Made by a program: the position numbers and the translations under genes. DNA of 64,000 nucleotides from assembly GCF_024347495.1 (NCBI RefSeq), contig NZ_AP025491.1:62001-126000 (forward strand), given 5' to 3'. Of the stretch, positions 33,392-42,740 are shown in pieces. Below the pieces are notes generated by a model that did no database searches, had not been told where the DNA came from, and was given only the letters and a program-made list of their open reading frames with translations. The stretch comes from Vibrio gallaecicus (GTDB lineage Bacteria > Pseudomonadota > Gammaproteobacteria > Enterobacterales > Vibrionaceae). How positions within the stretch are numbered: position 1 is the first letter of the stretch; every line of letters begins with the position of its first letter.

Positions 33392-34174
33392 TCAATGGGC
33401 AGGGTGAACTTGTGGAAAGTCCATTGTCGGGTGCTTTTCAACTAAGCTTGAATACCCATAAACTTCTTCAATCATCTGTGGTTTAAGGGCTTCCCAGGGG
33501 CTTCCATCGCAAACTAATTCTCCATCCTTAAGCACGACGAGTCTATCTGAATACTGAGCGGCTAAGTTAAGGTCATGCAGTACAACAATCACAGCCGCTC
33601 CTTTTGTATCAGCTAAGTCTCTCGCAATTTTTAAGGTGTTATGTTGATGAGCTAAATCGAGGGCAGAAGTCGGTTCATCCAGCATTAATATACACTGCTC
33701 ATCAGCATGATGAAGTTGAGTGAGCACTCTTGCTAAATGAACTCTCTGTTTCTCTCCTCCAGAAAGTGAAGGGTAAAGCCTGCTGCTTAAGTGAGATACG
33801 TCTGCTGTTCCCATTTTTTGCTTTGAAATTTCATTTAGTTCTTTGTTTGATGTACCTAAAGGAATACCGCCCAGTTCAACGACCTCATGAACAAGGAAAG
33901 GGAAAGTCAGGGTACTATTTTGTGGCAGCATCGCGAGGTGCTTAGCTAAGCGCTGTGGAGACCATTTCGTCATGCTGTGACCAAAATATTCAATATCTGC
34001 ATTACTGGATAACTCTCGGCATAATGCTTTTAGAAGCGTACTTTTTCCAGCTCCATTTGGACCTAATAACGTGGTGACTTGACCTGCATGGATATCAATA
34101 GAGATATTATCGAGAATAGTTTTACTACCAAACTTTATACTCATGTTTTTTGCACTTAGAGCGGGTTCCGGCAT
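33392..34174 (-). CDS. hutD: Heme ABC transporter ATP-binding protein HutD
   Basis: A 260-residue ABC ATPase. Walker A is LGPNGAGKSTLLKAL, the signature is PSLSGGEKQRVHLARVL, Walker B is CILMLDEPTSALD, and the switch His is in VVLHDLNLAAQY. It powers the HutC permease for heme import from the periplasm (HmuV type). The start codon overlaps the hutC stop by one base (TAATG), giving translational coupling. Last gene of the tonB1-exbBD-hutBCD operon. Confidence 0.95.
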   Translation of the reverse strand: MPEPALSAKNMSIKFGSKTILDNISIDIHAGQVTTLLGPNGAGKSTLLKALCRELSSNADIEYFGHSMTKWSPQRLAKHLAMLPQNSTLTFPFLVHEVVELGGIPLGTSNKELNEISKQKMGTADVSHLSSRLYPSLSGGEKQRVHLARVLTQLHHADEQCILMLDEPTSALDLAHQHNTLKIARDLADTKGAAVIVVLHDLNLAAQYSDRLVVLKDGELVCDGSPWEALKPQMIEEVYGYSSLVEKHPTMDFPQVHPAH

Positions 34175-35211
34175 TATAAAATTCTCCCTTTTTGTTGGAA
34201 TAGAAGGTAGAGGAAGAAAGGCGCACCAATGATTGCAGTAACAATACCAACCGGGAGCTCTGCTGGAGCAAGAACAACACGAGAAAACATATCAGCAACA
34301 GTTAAGAGAAGGGCACCTAATATGGCTGATAAAGGAAGTAAAGTCCGGTGATCTGGTCCTGCTAGCATGCGGCTCAAATGTGGAATGACTAGCCCAATAA
34401 AACCTATCATGCCCGAAAGGCTTACAGTGATGCCTACTCCAGCGGCTGTTAGTAAAATAAGCTGGCGTTTCAGCTTTTGAACTGGGATACCTAAATGTTG
34501 AGCTTCAGACTCACCAAGAAGAAGTGCATTTAAAGACATAGCATGTCGATAAAATAAGGAAAACAATCCAAGCAGTGTGATTGCGGCTAAAGTAATGCCA
34601 GACCATTTTGCTCCAGCTAGTGACCCCATTGACCATAGTGAAAGATCACGTAGCATTTGGTCATCAGCAATGAAATTCAAAAAGCCTATCCCAGCCCCAG
34701 ATAAAGCACTTATTGCAACACCTGCAAGTAGCATTATGGTGACTGATGTGCCGAATTTACTTGTTCCCAGTTTATAGACCAGCATGGTGGTGAGCGCACC
34801 GCCAAGAAAAGCAAATACAGGTACTGCCGCAAAATTCATAAAGCTTGGGTATTGCATTGAGACTTGCGAGAAAAGAACGATAGCTAAAGCAGCACCTAAA
34901 GCAGCCCCGGCTGAAACACCAATGATCCCAGGCTCTGCGAGCGGGTTCCTAAATAACCCCTGCATAACTGCACCACATAGAGCCAGAATAGCGCCAATCA
35001 ACATACAAAGAATTGTTCTTGGAAGACGGATTTCTTGAATAACTAAGTTGATGTGTGGTGCCAAATCATTACTTGGATTAAATAGGCTTAATGCACTGTC
35101 AGCAATGGTGATATTCATCGGACCAACAGTAATTGATGACAATGCAATAAAACTCAATGCTGATATTAAAATCAGCATTGATGTTTTAAGTGGAATCTTT
35201 CTCAGTAACAT
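34174..35211 (-). CDS. hutC: Heme ABC transporter permease HutC
   Basis: A 345-residue FecCD-type permease with about ten membrane helices. Family motifs are RLPRTILCMLIGAILALCGA, VMQGLFRNPLAEPGIIGVSA and the coupling loop MIGFIGLVIPHLSRMLAGPD. It forms the membrane channel for heme, with HutD as ATPase and HutB as binding protein. Nine bases separate it from hutB. Confidence 0.95.
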   Translation of the reverse strand: MLLRKIPLKTSMLILISALSFIALSSITVGPMNITIADSALSLFNPSNDLAPHINLVIQEIRLPRTILCMLIGAILALCGAVMQGLFRNPLAEPGIIGVSAGAALGAALAIVLFSQVSMQYPSFMNFAAVPVFAFLGGALTTMLVYKLGTSKFGTSVTIMLLAGVAISALSGAGIGFLNFIADDQMLRDLSLWSMGSLAGAKWSGITLAAITLLGLFSLFYRHAMSLNALLLGESEAQHLGIPVQKLKRQLILLTAAGVGITVSLSGMIGFIGLVIPHLSRMLAGPDHRTLLPLSAILGALLLTVADMFSRVVLAPAELPVGIVTAIIGAPFFLYLLFQQKGRIL

Positions 35212-35220
35212 GGTGTGACC

Positions 35221-36093
35221 TTAAGGGTAAATCAGAGCATTAAGGCGTTTTGCTTCTGAAAGGCTGCGTAACCCTAGCCCCCCAACTAAAGCGCTGCCAT
35301 CTACTGTAATAATCTGTTTGTTCATACCAGCGGGAGTGGCGGCAAGCATAGGAAGTGATTTGAGAATAGCGTCTGCTCCCCCCATTTTTTTGTAGCTGCG
35401 ACCACTCACTAGAATCACATCAGGCTGCATCTCAACCATAGATTCCATCGACAATGGTTTGAAAGACGTTAATGTTGAAGCAGGGTTGATACCGCCAGCA
35501 AGTTCAATGATGGCATTAGGCGTTGTCTCTTTACCTGCCACATTTGCCGGGCGACCTTCATGCAATAGTAAAAATAGAACCGTTTTTGCATCTTTTTTAG
35601 TCACTTGGTTGCTTTCTAATGCGTTAACTTGTTCCGCAACATTCTTCTTCACGGCTTGGGCTTTATTTTGGCTGCCCGTTAAGTTGGCAATTTGATCAAT
35701 TCGGTCGAGTAAGCCGTCGATACTTGCTTCAGTATTGACAATTTGAACGTCAACATTCGCTGATTTCAACTGAGATACGGCTGAATCAGGCCCCATTTCA
35801 TCTGAGCCAATAATAACGGTAGGCTGTAAGGCGATTAGCCCTTCAGCAGACAGCTGGCGGTGGTAACCGATCTTAGGGAGTGCGTTAGATTCAGGGAAGC
35901 GGCTTGTTACATCGACTGCAACTAGTTTGTCTGTCGCATCAAGTGCAATCACTAGCTCTGTTACTGCGCTGCCAGCGCTAATGATTCTTTGATTGGCTAA
36001 ATCGTTTGCAGATACTGTATTGACCGCACCAAAAAGACCGGCGGTAATGGCTAGAGTTTGAAGAGTAGATTTAAATAGCGTTGCTTTGTTCAT
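35221..36093 (-). CDS. hutB: Periplasmic heme-binding protein HutB
   Basis: A protein of about 290 residues with a signal peptide (MNKATLFKSTLQTLAITAGL, cut after NTVSA). The two lobes of a class III periplasmic binding protein are visible, linked by a long helix; QRIISAGSAVTELVIALDAT and VTSRFPESNALPKIGYHRQL are typical of heme-binding HmuT/HutB proteins, with Tyr in IGYHR a likely heme ligand. ATG 36093 fits the signal peptide; an ATG at 36105 would add four residues. Confidence 0.93.
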   Translation of the reverse strand: MNKATLFKSTLQTLAITAGLFGAVNTVSANDLANQRIISAGSAVTELVIALDATDKLVAVDVTSRFPESNALPKIGYHRQLSAEGLIALQPTVIIGSDEMGPDSAVSQLKSANVDVQIVNTEASIDGLLDRIDQIANLTGSQNKAQAVKKNVAEQVNALESNQVTKKDAKTVLFLLLHEGRPANVAGKETTPNAIIELAGGINPASTLTSFKPLSMESMVEMQPDVILVSGRSYKKMGGADAILKSLPMLAATPAGMNKQIITVDGSALVGGLGLRSLSEAKRLNALIYP

Positions 36094-36134
36094 AGTTAAT
36101 ATCATCTAATTGAGTCACATAAAAATGTGAGGCG

Positions 36135-36548
36135 TTAGTTATTCTCAGTGAGTAGTTGAGTGGCGGCAATGCCATTTTCTTGGAGGAAAGACAACAACTT
36201 CACAAGGTTTTGCACATCGGCAGTTTTATCTGCGGCAATGACAATAGGCTGCTTACTGTTTGATGTTGTGACTTCAATAAGCGCTAGTTTGAAGTTTTCC
36301 CAATCAATGTATTCTTTTCCATCAATTGCCCAGTAAGGTTCTTGATCTAAAATATTAATGGTTAAGGATTTTTTATCGACTTCTGACACACTAGTGGTGT
36401 CTGTGCTAGGTAAATCGACTTCAAGCGACTCTAATTTCACAGAGGCTGTTAGCAGCAGAAACACCATTACGATAAATATGATGTCTAATAATGGCGTTAA
36501 GTCGGGCATTAAACCTGAGGGTGATTGAGTTTGAGATACCTTGATCAT
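36135..36548 (-). CDS. exbD: TonB-system proton channel subunit ExbD1
   Basis: A 137-residue ExbD protein: one membrane helix near the N-terminus with the functional Asp in LTPLLDIIFIVMVFLLLTAS, then a small periplasmic domain. With ExbB it converts proton-motive force into TonB movement. It overlaps exbB by 4 bases (ATGA). First-copy TonB systems of Vibrio are clustered with hutBCD, as here. Confidence 0.94.
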   Translation of the reverse strand: MIKVSQTQSPSGLMPDLTPLLDIIFIVMVFLLLTASVKLESLEVDLPSTDTTSVSEVDKKSLTINILDQEPYWAIDGKEYIDWENFKLALIEVTTSNSKQPIVIAADKTADVQNLVKLLSFLQENGIAATQLLTENN

Positions 36549-37309
36549 GAGTAGCTCGCACTTGAGGTGTTATCTACATCAGGAGAAGAGTTAGGCTTAG
36601 CCGCACCTGATGAGTTTTGGCGATTATTAGAGTTACCGTTAGAGCGGTTATATGAATTGATTTCTAGAGTTTGTGGCTGTTGAATTGTCATGCCTTCAAG
36701 CCAAACATTAACGTAGTTCAGAGTATGCTCTAGCTTTGCGACAACTCTATCAGCCCAAAGCCCAAGTAACTGCGCACCAGCGATGGCAGGAAGTGCAATC
36801 ATTAACCCAGCAGCTGTTGTTCTCATTGCGAGCCCTAAGCCATCAGCGAGATCATTTGGAGTAATGCTGCCAGTTGAAGCCGCCACACCTTTAAACATTT
36901 CAATGAGCCCAAGAACTGTACCTAATAAGCCTATTAGTGGGCTTAGTACACCAATTAAACCAAGTAACCTTAAGCCCGCATGAAGCTGGTGGCGTTTTTC
37001 TTGTAACCAAATACCAGCGGCATCTTCACGTAGATTTTTAGAAAATGAGTGGTGGGCAAGTAACATTGCCACGCCCTTGTAGAGGAGTGGGCGTTTAGGA
37101 GAAAGTGTTTGGGCTAATTGCTCAAGATCTTTACTGTTTGTCGGTGAAATATTATTTAATTCTTTACGTATAGCGCTTCTACCAACACCAATGCTGAGCA
37201 CAACTTGAAAGATACGCTCGGCGATGATCATTGCCGTTAATGCAGAGCAGATAAGAAGTGGCCAAGTCATTAAGCCAAGCTGATCTTGTAAATAATTAAT
37301 TTGTTGCAT
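36545..37309 (-). CDS. exbB: TonB-system proton channel subunit ExbB1
   Basis: A 254-residue MotA/TolQ/ExbB-type channel protein with three membrane helices; GLRLLGLIGVLSPLIGLLGT, VLGLIEMFKGVAAS and AMRTTAAGLMIALPAIAGAQ are the conserved helices 2 and 3. A long Asn/Ser-rich tail (NSYNRSNGNSNNRQNSSGAA) is an unusual low-complexity end. Two bases after tonB and overlapping exbD, so translation of the three is coupled. Confidence 0.94.
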   Translation of the reverse strand: MQQINYLQDQLGLMTWPLLICSALTAMIIAERIFQVVLSIGVGRSAIRKELNNISPTNSKDLEQLAQTLSPKRPLLYKGVAMLLAHHSFSKNLREDAAGIWLQEKRHQLHAGLRLLGLIGVLSPLIGLLGTVLGLIEMFKGVAASTGSITPNDLADGLGLAMRTTAAGLMIALPAIAGAQLLGLWADRVVAKLEHTLNYVNVWLEGMTIQQPQTLEINSYNRSNGNSNNRQNSSGAAKPNSSPDVDNTSSASYS

Positions 37310-37311
37310 GA

Positions 37312-38148
37312 TTAATCCAATCTAAAACGAACAGGTATTTGTACACGGTGAGCAATGGCTCTTCCGTTTACTGTATGAGGTGAAAATTTCCATTGTTTAA
37401 CAGCATCTAAAGCTGCCTTGTCGAGCATGAGTGCTCCTGAGGAGCTGACTAATGCCTGTTTAATCTGTTTGCCGTCTGCATCTATCCATATCTCATAAGT
37501 TGCGACACCTTGAACACCACGTCTTCTTGCCTTACGAGGGTATTTCGGAGGTGTTGGTCGAGAAGAAAATGCCGGTTTTTTTATCAACGTTGGCTCTTGA
37601 GTTGATACTCCCCTATTTGCAATCACTTCTTTTGCTTCTTGCTGTGGGGTGTCACTGACGGTTTTTTCTGTTTCTTTCTTTTCTACTTTTTTCTCAATCT
37701 TTTTTTTCTGAGTGATTTTCTTTTCAGTAACAGGTTTTTGGGTTGTCTTTTTAGCTACAGGTTGAGTTTTCTTAGGCTGTTTTGATTCAGGCTTCGGTTT
37801 TTTCTTAACCACTTCTTTGCGCGGTGAAGTTTTATCAATTTTCTTTTGTGCTACGGGTTCTGGTTTAACAACCTTGGGAAGCTGTGGTTCTGGTGGTATT
37901 GGTGTTGGCTCTGAAAATTCAGGGGTCTGTTCGGGTTGCGTTTCAGCCGTTTCAGATACTGGGTCACTGATAGGTTCTGCTTGAGGAGAAGGTTTAGCGG
38001 AAGTAGAAGGCACAAAATTAATTGAGACTGTTGTCGAATTTGTACCAGCTGGCATAGCAAATAATTTGCTTTCTTGAGCCACAAATAAAATGGCTACATG
38101 GATAGCTAATGAAGCACTACCTGCAATGACATACCTAGGTATATTCAC
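37312..38148 (-). CDS. tonB: Energy-transducing protein TonB1
   Basis: A 278-residue TonB: an N-terminal membrane anchor (YVIAGSASLAIHVAILFVAQ), a long Pro/Glu- and Lys-rich spacer across the periplasm (residues 45-190), and the C-terminal domain PPKYPRKARRRGVQGVATYE ending in VQIPVRFRLD, which contacts TonB boxes of outer-membrane receptors. First gene of the operon, 161 bases from divergent hutW with a Fur-like box between. Confidence 0.95.
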   Translation of the reverse strand: MNIPRYVIAGSASLAIHVAILFVAQESKLFAMPAGTNSTTVSINFVPSTSAKPSPQAEPISDPVSETAETQPEQTPEFSEPTPIPPEPQLPKVVKPEPVAQKKIDKTSPRKEVVKKKPKPESKQPKKTQPVAKKTTQKPVTEKKITQKKKIEKKVEKKETEKTVSDTPQQEAKEVIANRGVSTQEPTLIKKPAFSSRPTPPKYPRKARRRGVQGVATYEIWIDADGKQIKQALVSSSGALMLDKAALDAVKQWKFSPHTVNGRAIAHRVQIPVRFRLD

Positions 38149-38210
38149 ACTGAACCCTTAAGACCTAACTAAAACAGGCTGAGATTATCACTCACAATGC
38201 AAATAAGATC

Positions 38211-38233
38211 AATTATCAATTGCATTATCATTT
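38211..38233. promoter_or_regulatory. Fur-like box between tonB1 and hutW
   Basis: The stretch AATTATCAATTGCATTATCA and its flanks contain two TATCA(A/T)TT half sites, the reverse of the TGATAAT Fur element. It sits in the 161-bp divergent promoter region of two iron/heme operons. Fur repression of both directions is expected from known Vibrio hut loci. Confidence 0.7.
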
Positions 38234-38309
38234 GCGTCTATTTATGATTTACTCAGATTTTAGCGAACAGTCTTCCAGACTTTGTTCGATAAGCGTTTAG
38301 AGAGATTAT

Positions 38310-39695
38310 ATGAGTCTTGATATTTATAAATTTGACGAATCTATCGTTGGTGTTTCTAGCCCTGATCCACTTAGGTTTGCCTTTGCGAAAAAGCATTCAG
38401 CACACGCAGGTGGTGCAGCTATTCCAGTAATGCCCGATCAGCAGCCTCTGATTTTCAATGAGTTGCTTCAGTCTGAAGGGAAGAAAACTGATAAACGATG
38501 TTTATACGTGCATGTCCCTTTCTGCCGTGTTCGCTGCACATTCTGTAACTTCTTCCAAAATGCAGCCAGTCGAAAGCTGGTAGATGAGTATTTCGAAGCA
38601 TTGATGAAAGAGTTAAAGATGAAAGCGCAAACACCTTGGGCGCAATCAGGCACTTTCCATGCTGTGTATATTGGAGGCGGCACGCCAACGGATTTATCAG
38701 CCAAGCAAATCGAGATTTTAGGCAAGGCTATTCATGACTTATTTCCATTAGCTACAGACGCTGAAATCACTTTAGAAGGACGTATAAATCGCTTCAGTGA
38801 TGAAATGTTTGAACGATCTTTAGCTGGTGGATTCAACCGCTTCTCATTTGGAATTCAAAGCTTTAATACTCAAGTTAGACGAAGTGCAAAACGTCTGGAT
38901 GACCGAGAAATTGTACTCGACCGTATCAGTAGCCTTAGCCAAACCCAGCAAGCACCGATTATTTTGGATCTTCTATATGGGCTTCCTCATCAAACACTGG
39001 ATGTGTTCAACCAAGACTTAGAAGACTTCATGTCAACTGGAGCGCATGGTATCGATCTCTATCAGCTTATTATTGGTGGTAGTGCTCCTATGCTTAATTT
39101 AGTTGAAAAAGGAAAAATCCCACCTCCAGCAACAACGCCAGAGAAAGCCAGTATGTATCAAGCGGGCGTTGAGTTTATGAATAAACACCACGTTAAGCAG
39201 CTAAGTGTTAATCATTGGGCTCGAGATAACCGAGAGCGTAGTTTATACAATAGCTTAGCCAAAACTTATGCTGAAGTTATGCCTGTTGGTTGTGGTGCTG
39301 GTGGCAATATTGGTGGGTACGGCTTTATGCAGCATCGCTCATTAGACAAATACATGGAGCTAATGAATAAAGGTGAACATCCCCTCGCCATGATGATGCG
39401 TCAAAGTGATTTTGAATCACTGTTTTCATCACTAAAAGCAGGTTTTGATTCTGGGGTTATACGTCGTAGTACGCTGCCGGAATTTGAAGGGAAAGACAGC
39501 TTTGATTATTTAAAGCCTCTGTTTCATTTGTGGGAAGAAAACGGCTTAGTTGAGTTGTCTGATGATTACCTTGTTCTCACATTAGCAGGCAGTTTCTGGT
39601 CAGTAAGCTTGGCTCAAGCCGCTATTCATATCTTGAATTCAGAGAGCTCATCTCAAGAAAAACTACAGCATAAACATGCAGCTAACGGACATTAA
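38310..39695 (+). CDS. hutW: Radical-SAM heme utilization protein HutW
   Basis: A 461-residue radical SAM enzyme. The cluster motif is HVPFCRVRCTFCNFF (CxxxCxxC), followed by AVYIGGGTPTDLSAKQIEIL as in the HemN family. Related ChuW opens the heme ring anaerobically by radical methyl transfer and frees iron. The C-terminal ~150 residues hold the family's HemN-like domain. Divergent from tonB1 and three bases before hutX, so likely co-transcribed. Confidence 0.94.
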   Translation: MSLDIYKFDESIVGVSSPDPLRFAFAKKHSAHAGGAAIPVMPDQQPLIFNELLQSEGKKTDKRCLYVHVPFCRVRCTFCNFFQNAASRKLVDEYFEALMKELKMKAQTPWAQSGTFHAVYIGGGTPTDLSAKQIEILGKAIHDLFPLATDAEITLEGRINRFSDEMFERSLAGGFNRFSFGIQSFNTQVRRSAKRLDDREIVLDRISSLSQTQQAPIILDLLYGLPHQTLDVFNQDLEDFMSTGAHGIDLYQLIIGGSAPMLNLVEKGKIPPPATTPEKASMYQAGVEFMNKHHVKQLSVNHWARDNRERSLYNSLAKTYAEVMPVGCGAGGNIGGYGFMQHRSLDKYMELMNKGEHPLAMMMRQSDFESLFSSLKAGFDSGVIRRSTLPEFEGKDSFDYLKPLFHLWEENGLVELSDDYLVLTLAGSFWSVSLAQAAIHILNSESSSQEKLQHKHAANGH

Positions 39696-39698
39696 TAC

Positions 39699-40256
39699 AT
39701 GACAAATTTCACAGAAACTAAAATTGAAGAATCAAATACAGCTACGTCTACTCAGCACATGACTCTTGTTCAGCGTGTTGCCGAAGTTTTAGAGCAAGAT
39801 CCTAAACTGCTACCTGCCGCGATTGCGAGTCAACTTGAAGTAACAGAAGTTGAAGTAGTGTGTGCATTGCCTAAAGAAATGGTCGCTATCCTTGATGGTG
39901 AGCAAGCGCAAAGCGTACTTGAAGGGCTTGTCGGCTGGGGACCCGTTACCACAATTATGCATTCATTTGGTTCTATCTTTGAAGTTAAAGCCCCATTCCC
40001 TAAAGGAAAAGAAGCTCGAGGCTACTACAACTTAATGGGTAAAGAAGGTGAACTTCATGGTCACCTAAAGTTAGATAACGTAAAAAAAGTAGCTTTGGTG
40101 AGTAAGCCGTTTATGGGGCGTGAAAGTCACTACTTTGGCTTTTTCAGTGAGTCCGGCGATAACATCTTTAAGATCTACTTAGGGCGAAATGAGAAGCGAG
40201 AATTGATTGCTGATCAAGTTGAACGCTTTAAAGCGATGCAAGCTCAATATCAATAG
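39699..40256 (+). CDS. hutX: Heme carrier protein HutX
   Basis: A 185-residue HutX/ChuX-family cytoplasmic heme carrier. ILDGEQAQSVLEGLVGWGPV, TTIMHSFGSIFEVKAPFPKG and YYNLMGKEGELHGHLKLDNV match the family. HutX is thought to pass heme to HutZ. The first ~20 residues are a Thr/Ser-rich extension of no clear role. It starts three bases after hutW. Confidence 0.93.
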   Translation: MTNFTETKIEESNTATSTQHMTLVQRVAEVLEQDPKLLPAAIASQLEVTEVEVVCALPKEMVAILDGEQAQSVLEGLVGWGPVTTIMHSFGSIFEVKAPFPKGKEARGYYNLMGKEGELHGHLKLDNVKKVALVSKPFMGRESHYFGFFSESGDNIFKIYLGRNEKRELIADQVERFKAMQAQYQ

Positions 40257-40333
40257 AATCGGCTAAGCCCTAATTAAAAGTTACAAAAATAATAATTAAA
40301 TATCATAAAGTTAAACTCAAATAGGAATAAAAA

Positions 40334-40864
40334 ATGGAACAGCAAGTAAAACAAGAGCGCCTTCAAGGTCGACTCGGTCCGGAAATTAAAGAATTTCGTC
40401 AAGAACGTCGTACTATTCAACTCGCAACCGTTGATGAAGAAGGTCGCCCAAATGTTAGCTATGCGCCATTTGTTCAAAACCAAGAAGGCTACTTTGTACT
40501 GATTTCTAAAATTGCTCGTCATGCACGTAACCTTGAAGCTAATCCTCAAGTTTCATTAATGATGATTGAAGATGAAGAAAATGCGAAACAGCTCTTTGCT
40601 CGTAAGCGTTTAACGTTCGATGCAGTGGCTAATGTAGTTGAGCGCGACTCTGAACTTTGGTCGCAAGTTGTCGCTCAGTTAGGTGAGCGTTTTGGGGAGA
40701 TTATCGACGGTCTAAGCCAGCTTGAAGATTTTGTTCTCTTTAATCTAAAAGCTGAAAATGGTTTATTTGTGAAAGGCTTTGGTCAAGCTTACCAAGTGTC
40801 AGGTGATGATTTAGTTGATTTTGTTCACCTGCAAGAAGGTCATAAAAAAGTATCTAATGAATAG
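40334..40864 (+). CDS. hutZ: Heme utilization/degradation protein HutZ
   Basis: A 176-residue pyridoxamine-phosphate-oxidase-like split-barrel protein that degrades heme in Vibrio. His170 (LQEGHKK) and Asp132 (LEDFVLF) occur at the positions known for V. cholerae HutZ as heme ligand and its hydrogen-bond partner. RRTIQLATVDEEGRPNVSYA is the typical N-terminal strand pair. A good AGGA ribosome site precedes it; 77 bases separate it from hutX. Confidence 0.95.
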   Translation: MEQQVKQERLQGRLGPEIKEFRQERRTIQLATVDEEGRPNVSYAPFVQNQEGYFVLISKIARHARNLEANPQVSLMMIEDEENAKQLFARKRLTFDAVANVVERDSELWSQVVAQLGERFGEIIDGLSQLEDFVLFNLKAENGLFVKGFGQAYQVSGDDLVDFVHLQEGHKKVSNE

Positions 40865-40902
40865 TGTTAGCTGATTCGTTTAGCTAGTTTTTTAATAAAC
40901 TT

Positions 40903-40928
40903 AAAGCCTTCAATATTGAAGGCTTTTT
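40903..40928 (+). terminator. Terminator of the hutWXZ operon
   Basis: AAAGCCTTCA and TGAAGGCTTT pair around ATAT, followed by more T. Confidence 0.92.
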
Positions 40929-40983
40929 GCTATATTACGCATCTACGATTTAATAAGATTTACTCATTAATTAAGGCAGTTAT

Positions 40984-41520
40984 ATGAAACCTGTAAGTCG
41001 CGATTGGGATGAGTTTTGTTATCCATTCATTTATGAAGACAGTCCTATCTGTGACTTTGAAATCTTATCAGATGAACTATGCTGTCGGGTTGGACTAGTG
41101 CTAACGATGTCTTTGGAGGAAAAGGTTCGAGATGTGTTAGAGCGCTTGCAACCAAATATCTATCATTTGAATGGTTCGGTGAGAGGCAAGCTTGCGATTA
41201 CAGAGTCAGATTTAGTAGAACTTAAAGCCGACTATCATTCTATAAGAGACCAATTAGAAGGTGGGTTTAAAGGCTTTGTGTTGCCCGGTGGACATGAAGT
41301 ATCAAGCGAATTACATTTAGCACGCTGCCAAGCTAAAAAAGTGGTACGTGCACTAGTGATGATTGAACATTCAGGTAAGAAGTCACCTGCGCCGATCCTA
41401 TTTAAATATTCGAACTTAATTGCGAATACACTTTATGCTTTGGCATCCCTCACTAACCACTTACACCAAGTTAAAGAGGTGGAGTTTGTGAGTAAAAGTT
41501 ACTCTATGCCTAAGAAATAG
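40984..41520 (+). CDS. PduO-type cobalamin adenosyltransferase-like protein
   Basis: A 178-residue protein. GFKGFVLPGGHEVSSELHLA followed by RCQAKKVVRALVMI matches the core of PduO-type ATP:cob(I)alamin adenosyltransferases, including the conserved Pro-Gly-Gly and the Arg of the LHxAR helix. The N-terminal Gly-rich ATP loop (TRTGDxGxT) of the family is absent and replaced by an unrelated ~40 residues (WDEFCYPFIYEDSPICDFEI), so enzymatic activity is uncertain. It stands alone after the hut terminator. Confidence 0.75.
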   Translation: MKPVSRDWDEFCYPFIYEDSPICDFEILSDELCCRVGLVLTMSLEEKVRDVLERLQPNIYHLNGSVRGKLAITESDLVELKADYHSIRDQLEGGFKGFVLPGGHEVSSELHLARCQAKKVVRALVMIEHSGKKSPAPILFKYSNLIANTLYALASLTNHLHQVKEVEFVSKSYSMPKK

Positions 41521-41534
41521 GTGAAATATAAACA

Positions 41535-41564
41535 AAAAGCGGCACCCAATTAGGTACCGTTTGG
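41535..41564 (+). terminator. Weak convergent terminator
   Basis: AAGCGG and CCGTTT with inner ACC/GGT form a stem with one mismatch and a GU pair, followed by a short T stretch. It lies between the PduO-like and cheV genes. Confidence 0.4.
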
Positions 41565-41614
41565 TTTTGATTATTTGCATTGAGGCGTTATAGGGTAGAC
41601 ATTCCTGTAAAAAC

Positions 41615-42529
41615 TCAGTGCGCTGCGGATGAGCTTTCTAAGCTTTTTGCACCTCTTAACATCGCTTCAACTAACTCACCTGCATTAAACTTCTCTAACG
41701 CTTCATGAGCACCAACCTGTTGAGCTCTGTCTACACATATTTCACTTGAAAGAGAGGTATGTAAAATACGGTACGACTGGTTTAGTGCCGGATCATTTTG
41801 AACTTCAAATGCCAGTTCATAGCCATCTAAACCTGGCATTTCAATATCGCTCACGAGTAACTCAATTGGAGTATTGTGCGCAGCTTCTTGCCTCATTAAC
41901 TCAATTGCATCTAGACCGTTATTACAAATCTTATACGGTATGTTGATACTGTCTAAGGCATCACTAAGTTGTTTACGAGCAATAGAAGAATCATCGACTA
42001 ATAAGATATTCAGAGCTTTTAATCGTTCACGCTCAACATCCGTTAACATTGGGATTTGGGCGGCTTCGTACTCGGGATAGATTTTAGAAAGTAAAAGCTC
42101 AACGTCGAGCATTTGGACAATATTGTCTTGGTAGCGAGTGATTCCTGTGACAAAAACATTCGACCCAACCGTAGTCGGTGGGGACTCAATGCTTTTCCAG
42201 TCACATTCAATGATTTTATCAATAGAACGTACTAAGAAAGCGACTACCGTTCTTAAACAGTCAGTGACGATCAAAAAACAGCTGTTGTATTCTGCCGGTG
42301 TGATGGCTCTAAAACCAATAGCGGCAGACATGTCTATGACGGGTACAGTTAACTCCCTAATGGTGACTGTACCAATAACATGATGGTGTGAATAAGGGAT
42401 CTGAGTCGTCTTTTGGTAAGGGACGATCTCTCTTACCTTAAGCGTCCCTATAGCAAAACTCTGTGACAATGAGAGCTTAAACATCAGCATGCCTTGTGCT
42501 TGATTAGCTTTGCTTTTCATCTTAGCCAT
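41615..42529 (-). CDS. cheV: Chemotaxis protein CheV
   Basis: A 304-residue protein. Residues 10-160 are a CheW-like domain (GTLKVREIVPYQKTTQIPYS, VIGTVTIRELTVPVIDMSAA), coupling receptors to CheA. Residues 175-295 are a receiver domain with ILLVDDSSIARKQLSDALDS and the phospho-Asp in ELLVSDIEMPGLDGYELAFE. CheV tunes adaptation. It stands alone; the 211-bp gap to divergent ppiC shows no strong site. Confidence 0.94.
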   Translation of the reverse strand: MAKMKSKANQAQGMLMFKLSLSQSFAIGTLKVREIVPYQKTTQIPYSHHHVIGTVTIRELTVPVIDMSAAIGFRAITPAEYNSCFLIVTDCLRTVVAFLVRSIDKIIECDWKSIESPPTTVGSNVFVTGITRYQDNIVQMLDVELLLSKIYPEYEAAQIPMLTDVERERLKALNILLVDDSSIARKQLSDALDSINIPYKICNNGLDAIELMRQEAAHNTPIELLVSDIEMPGLDGYELAFEVQNDPALNQSYRILHTSLSSEICVDRAQQVGAHEALEKFNAGELVEAMLRGAKSLESSSAAH

Positions 42530-42740
42530 TAACAGGCTCCTGCTTTTTATATATACCTACCAATTTAATGGGATTATGGCAGACCAGCAAGAAATAGGCA
42601 GTATTTTCCTAACGATTCGTTACTTAATACGGTGTATAGAGTGAAGATGTCATGATCTTAAGGTAAAATTGGATATATAAGGTTATTTTTTATTCCAAAC
42701 CTCTCAGGCTTTGCACTGAGATGGATTAATTTAGAGAACA

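Noticed and set aside
33730..35038. Plus-strand ORFs opposite hutC and hutD
   Set aside because: The minus-strand frames encode clear ABC-transporter proteins.
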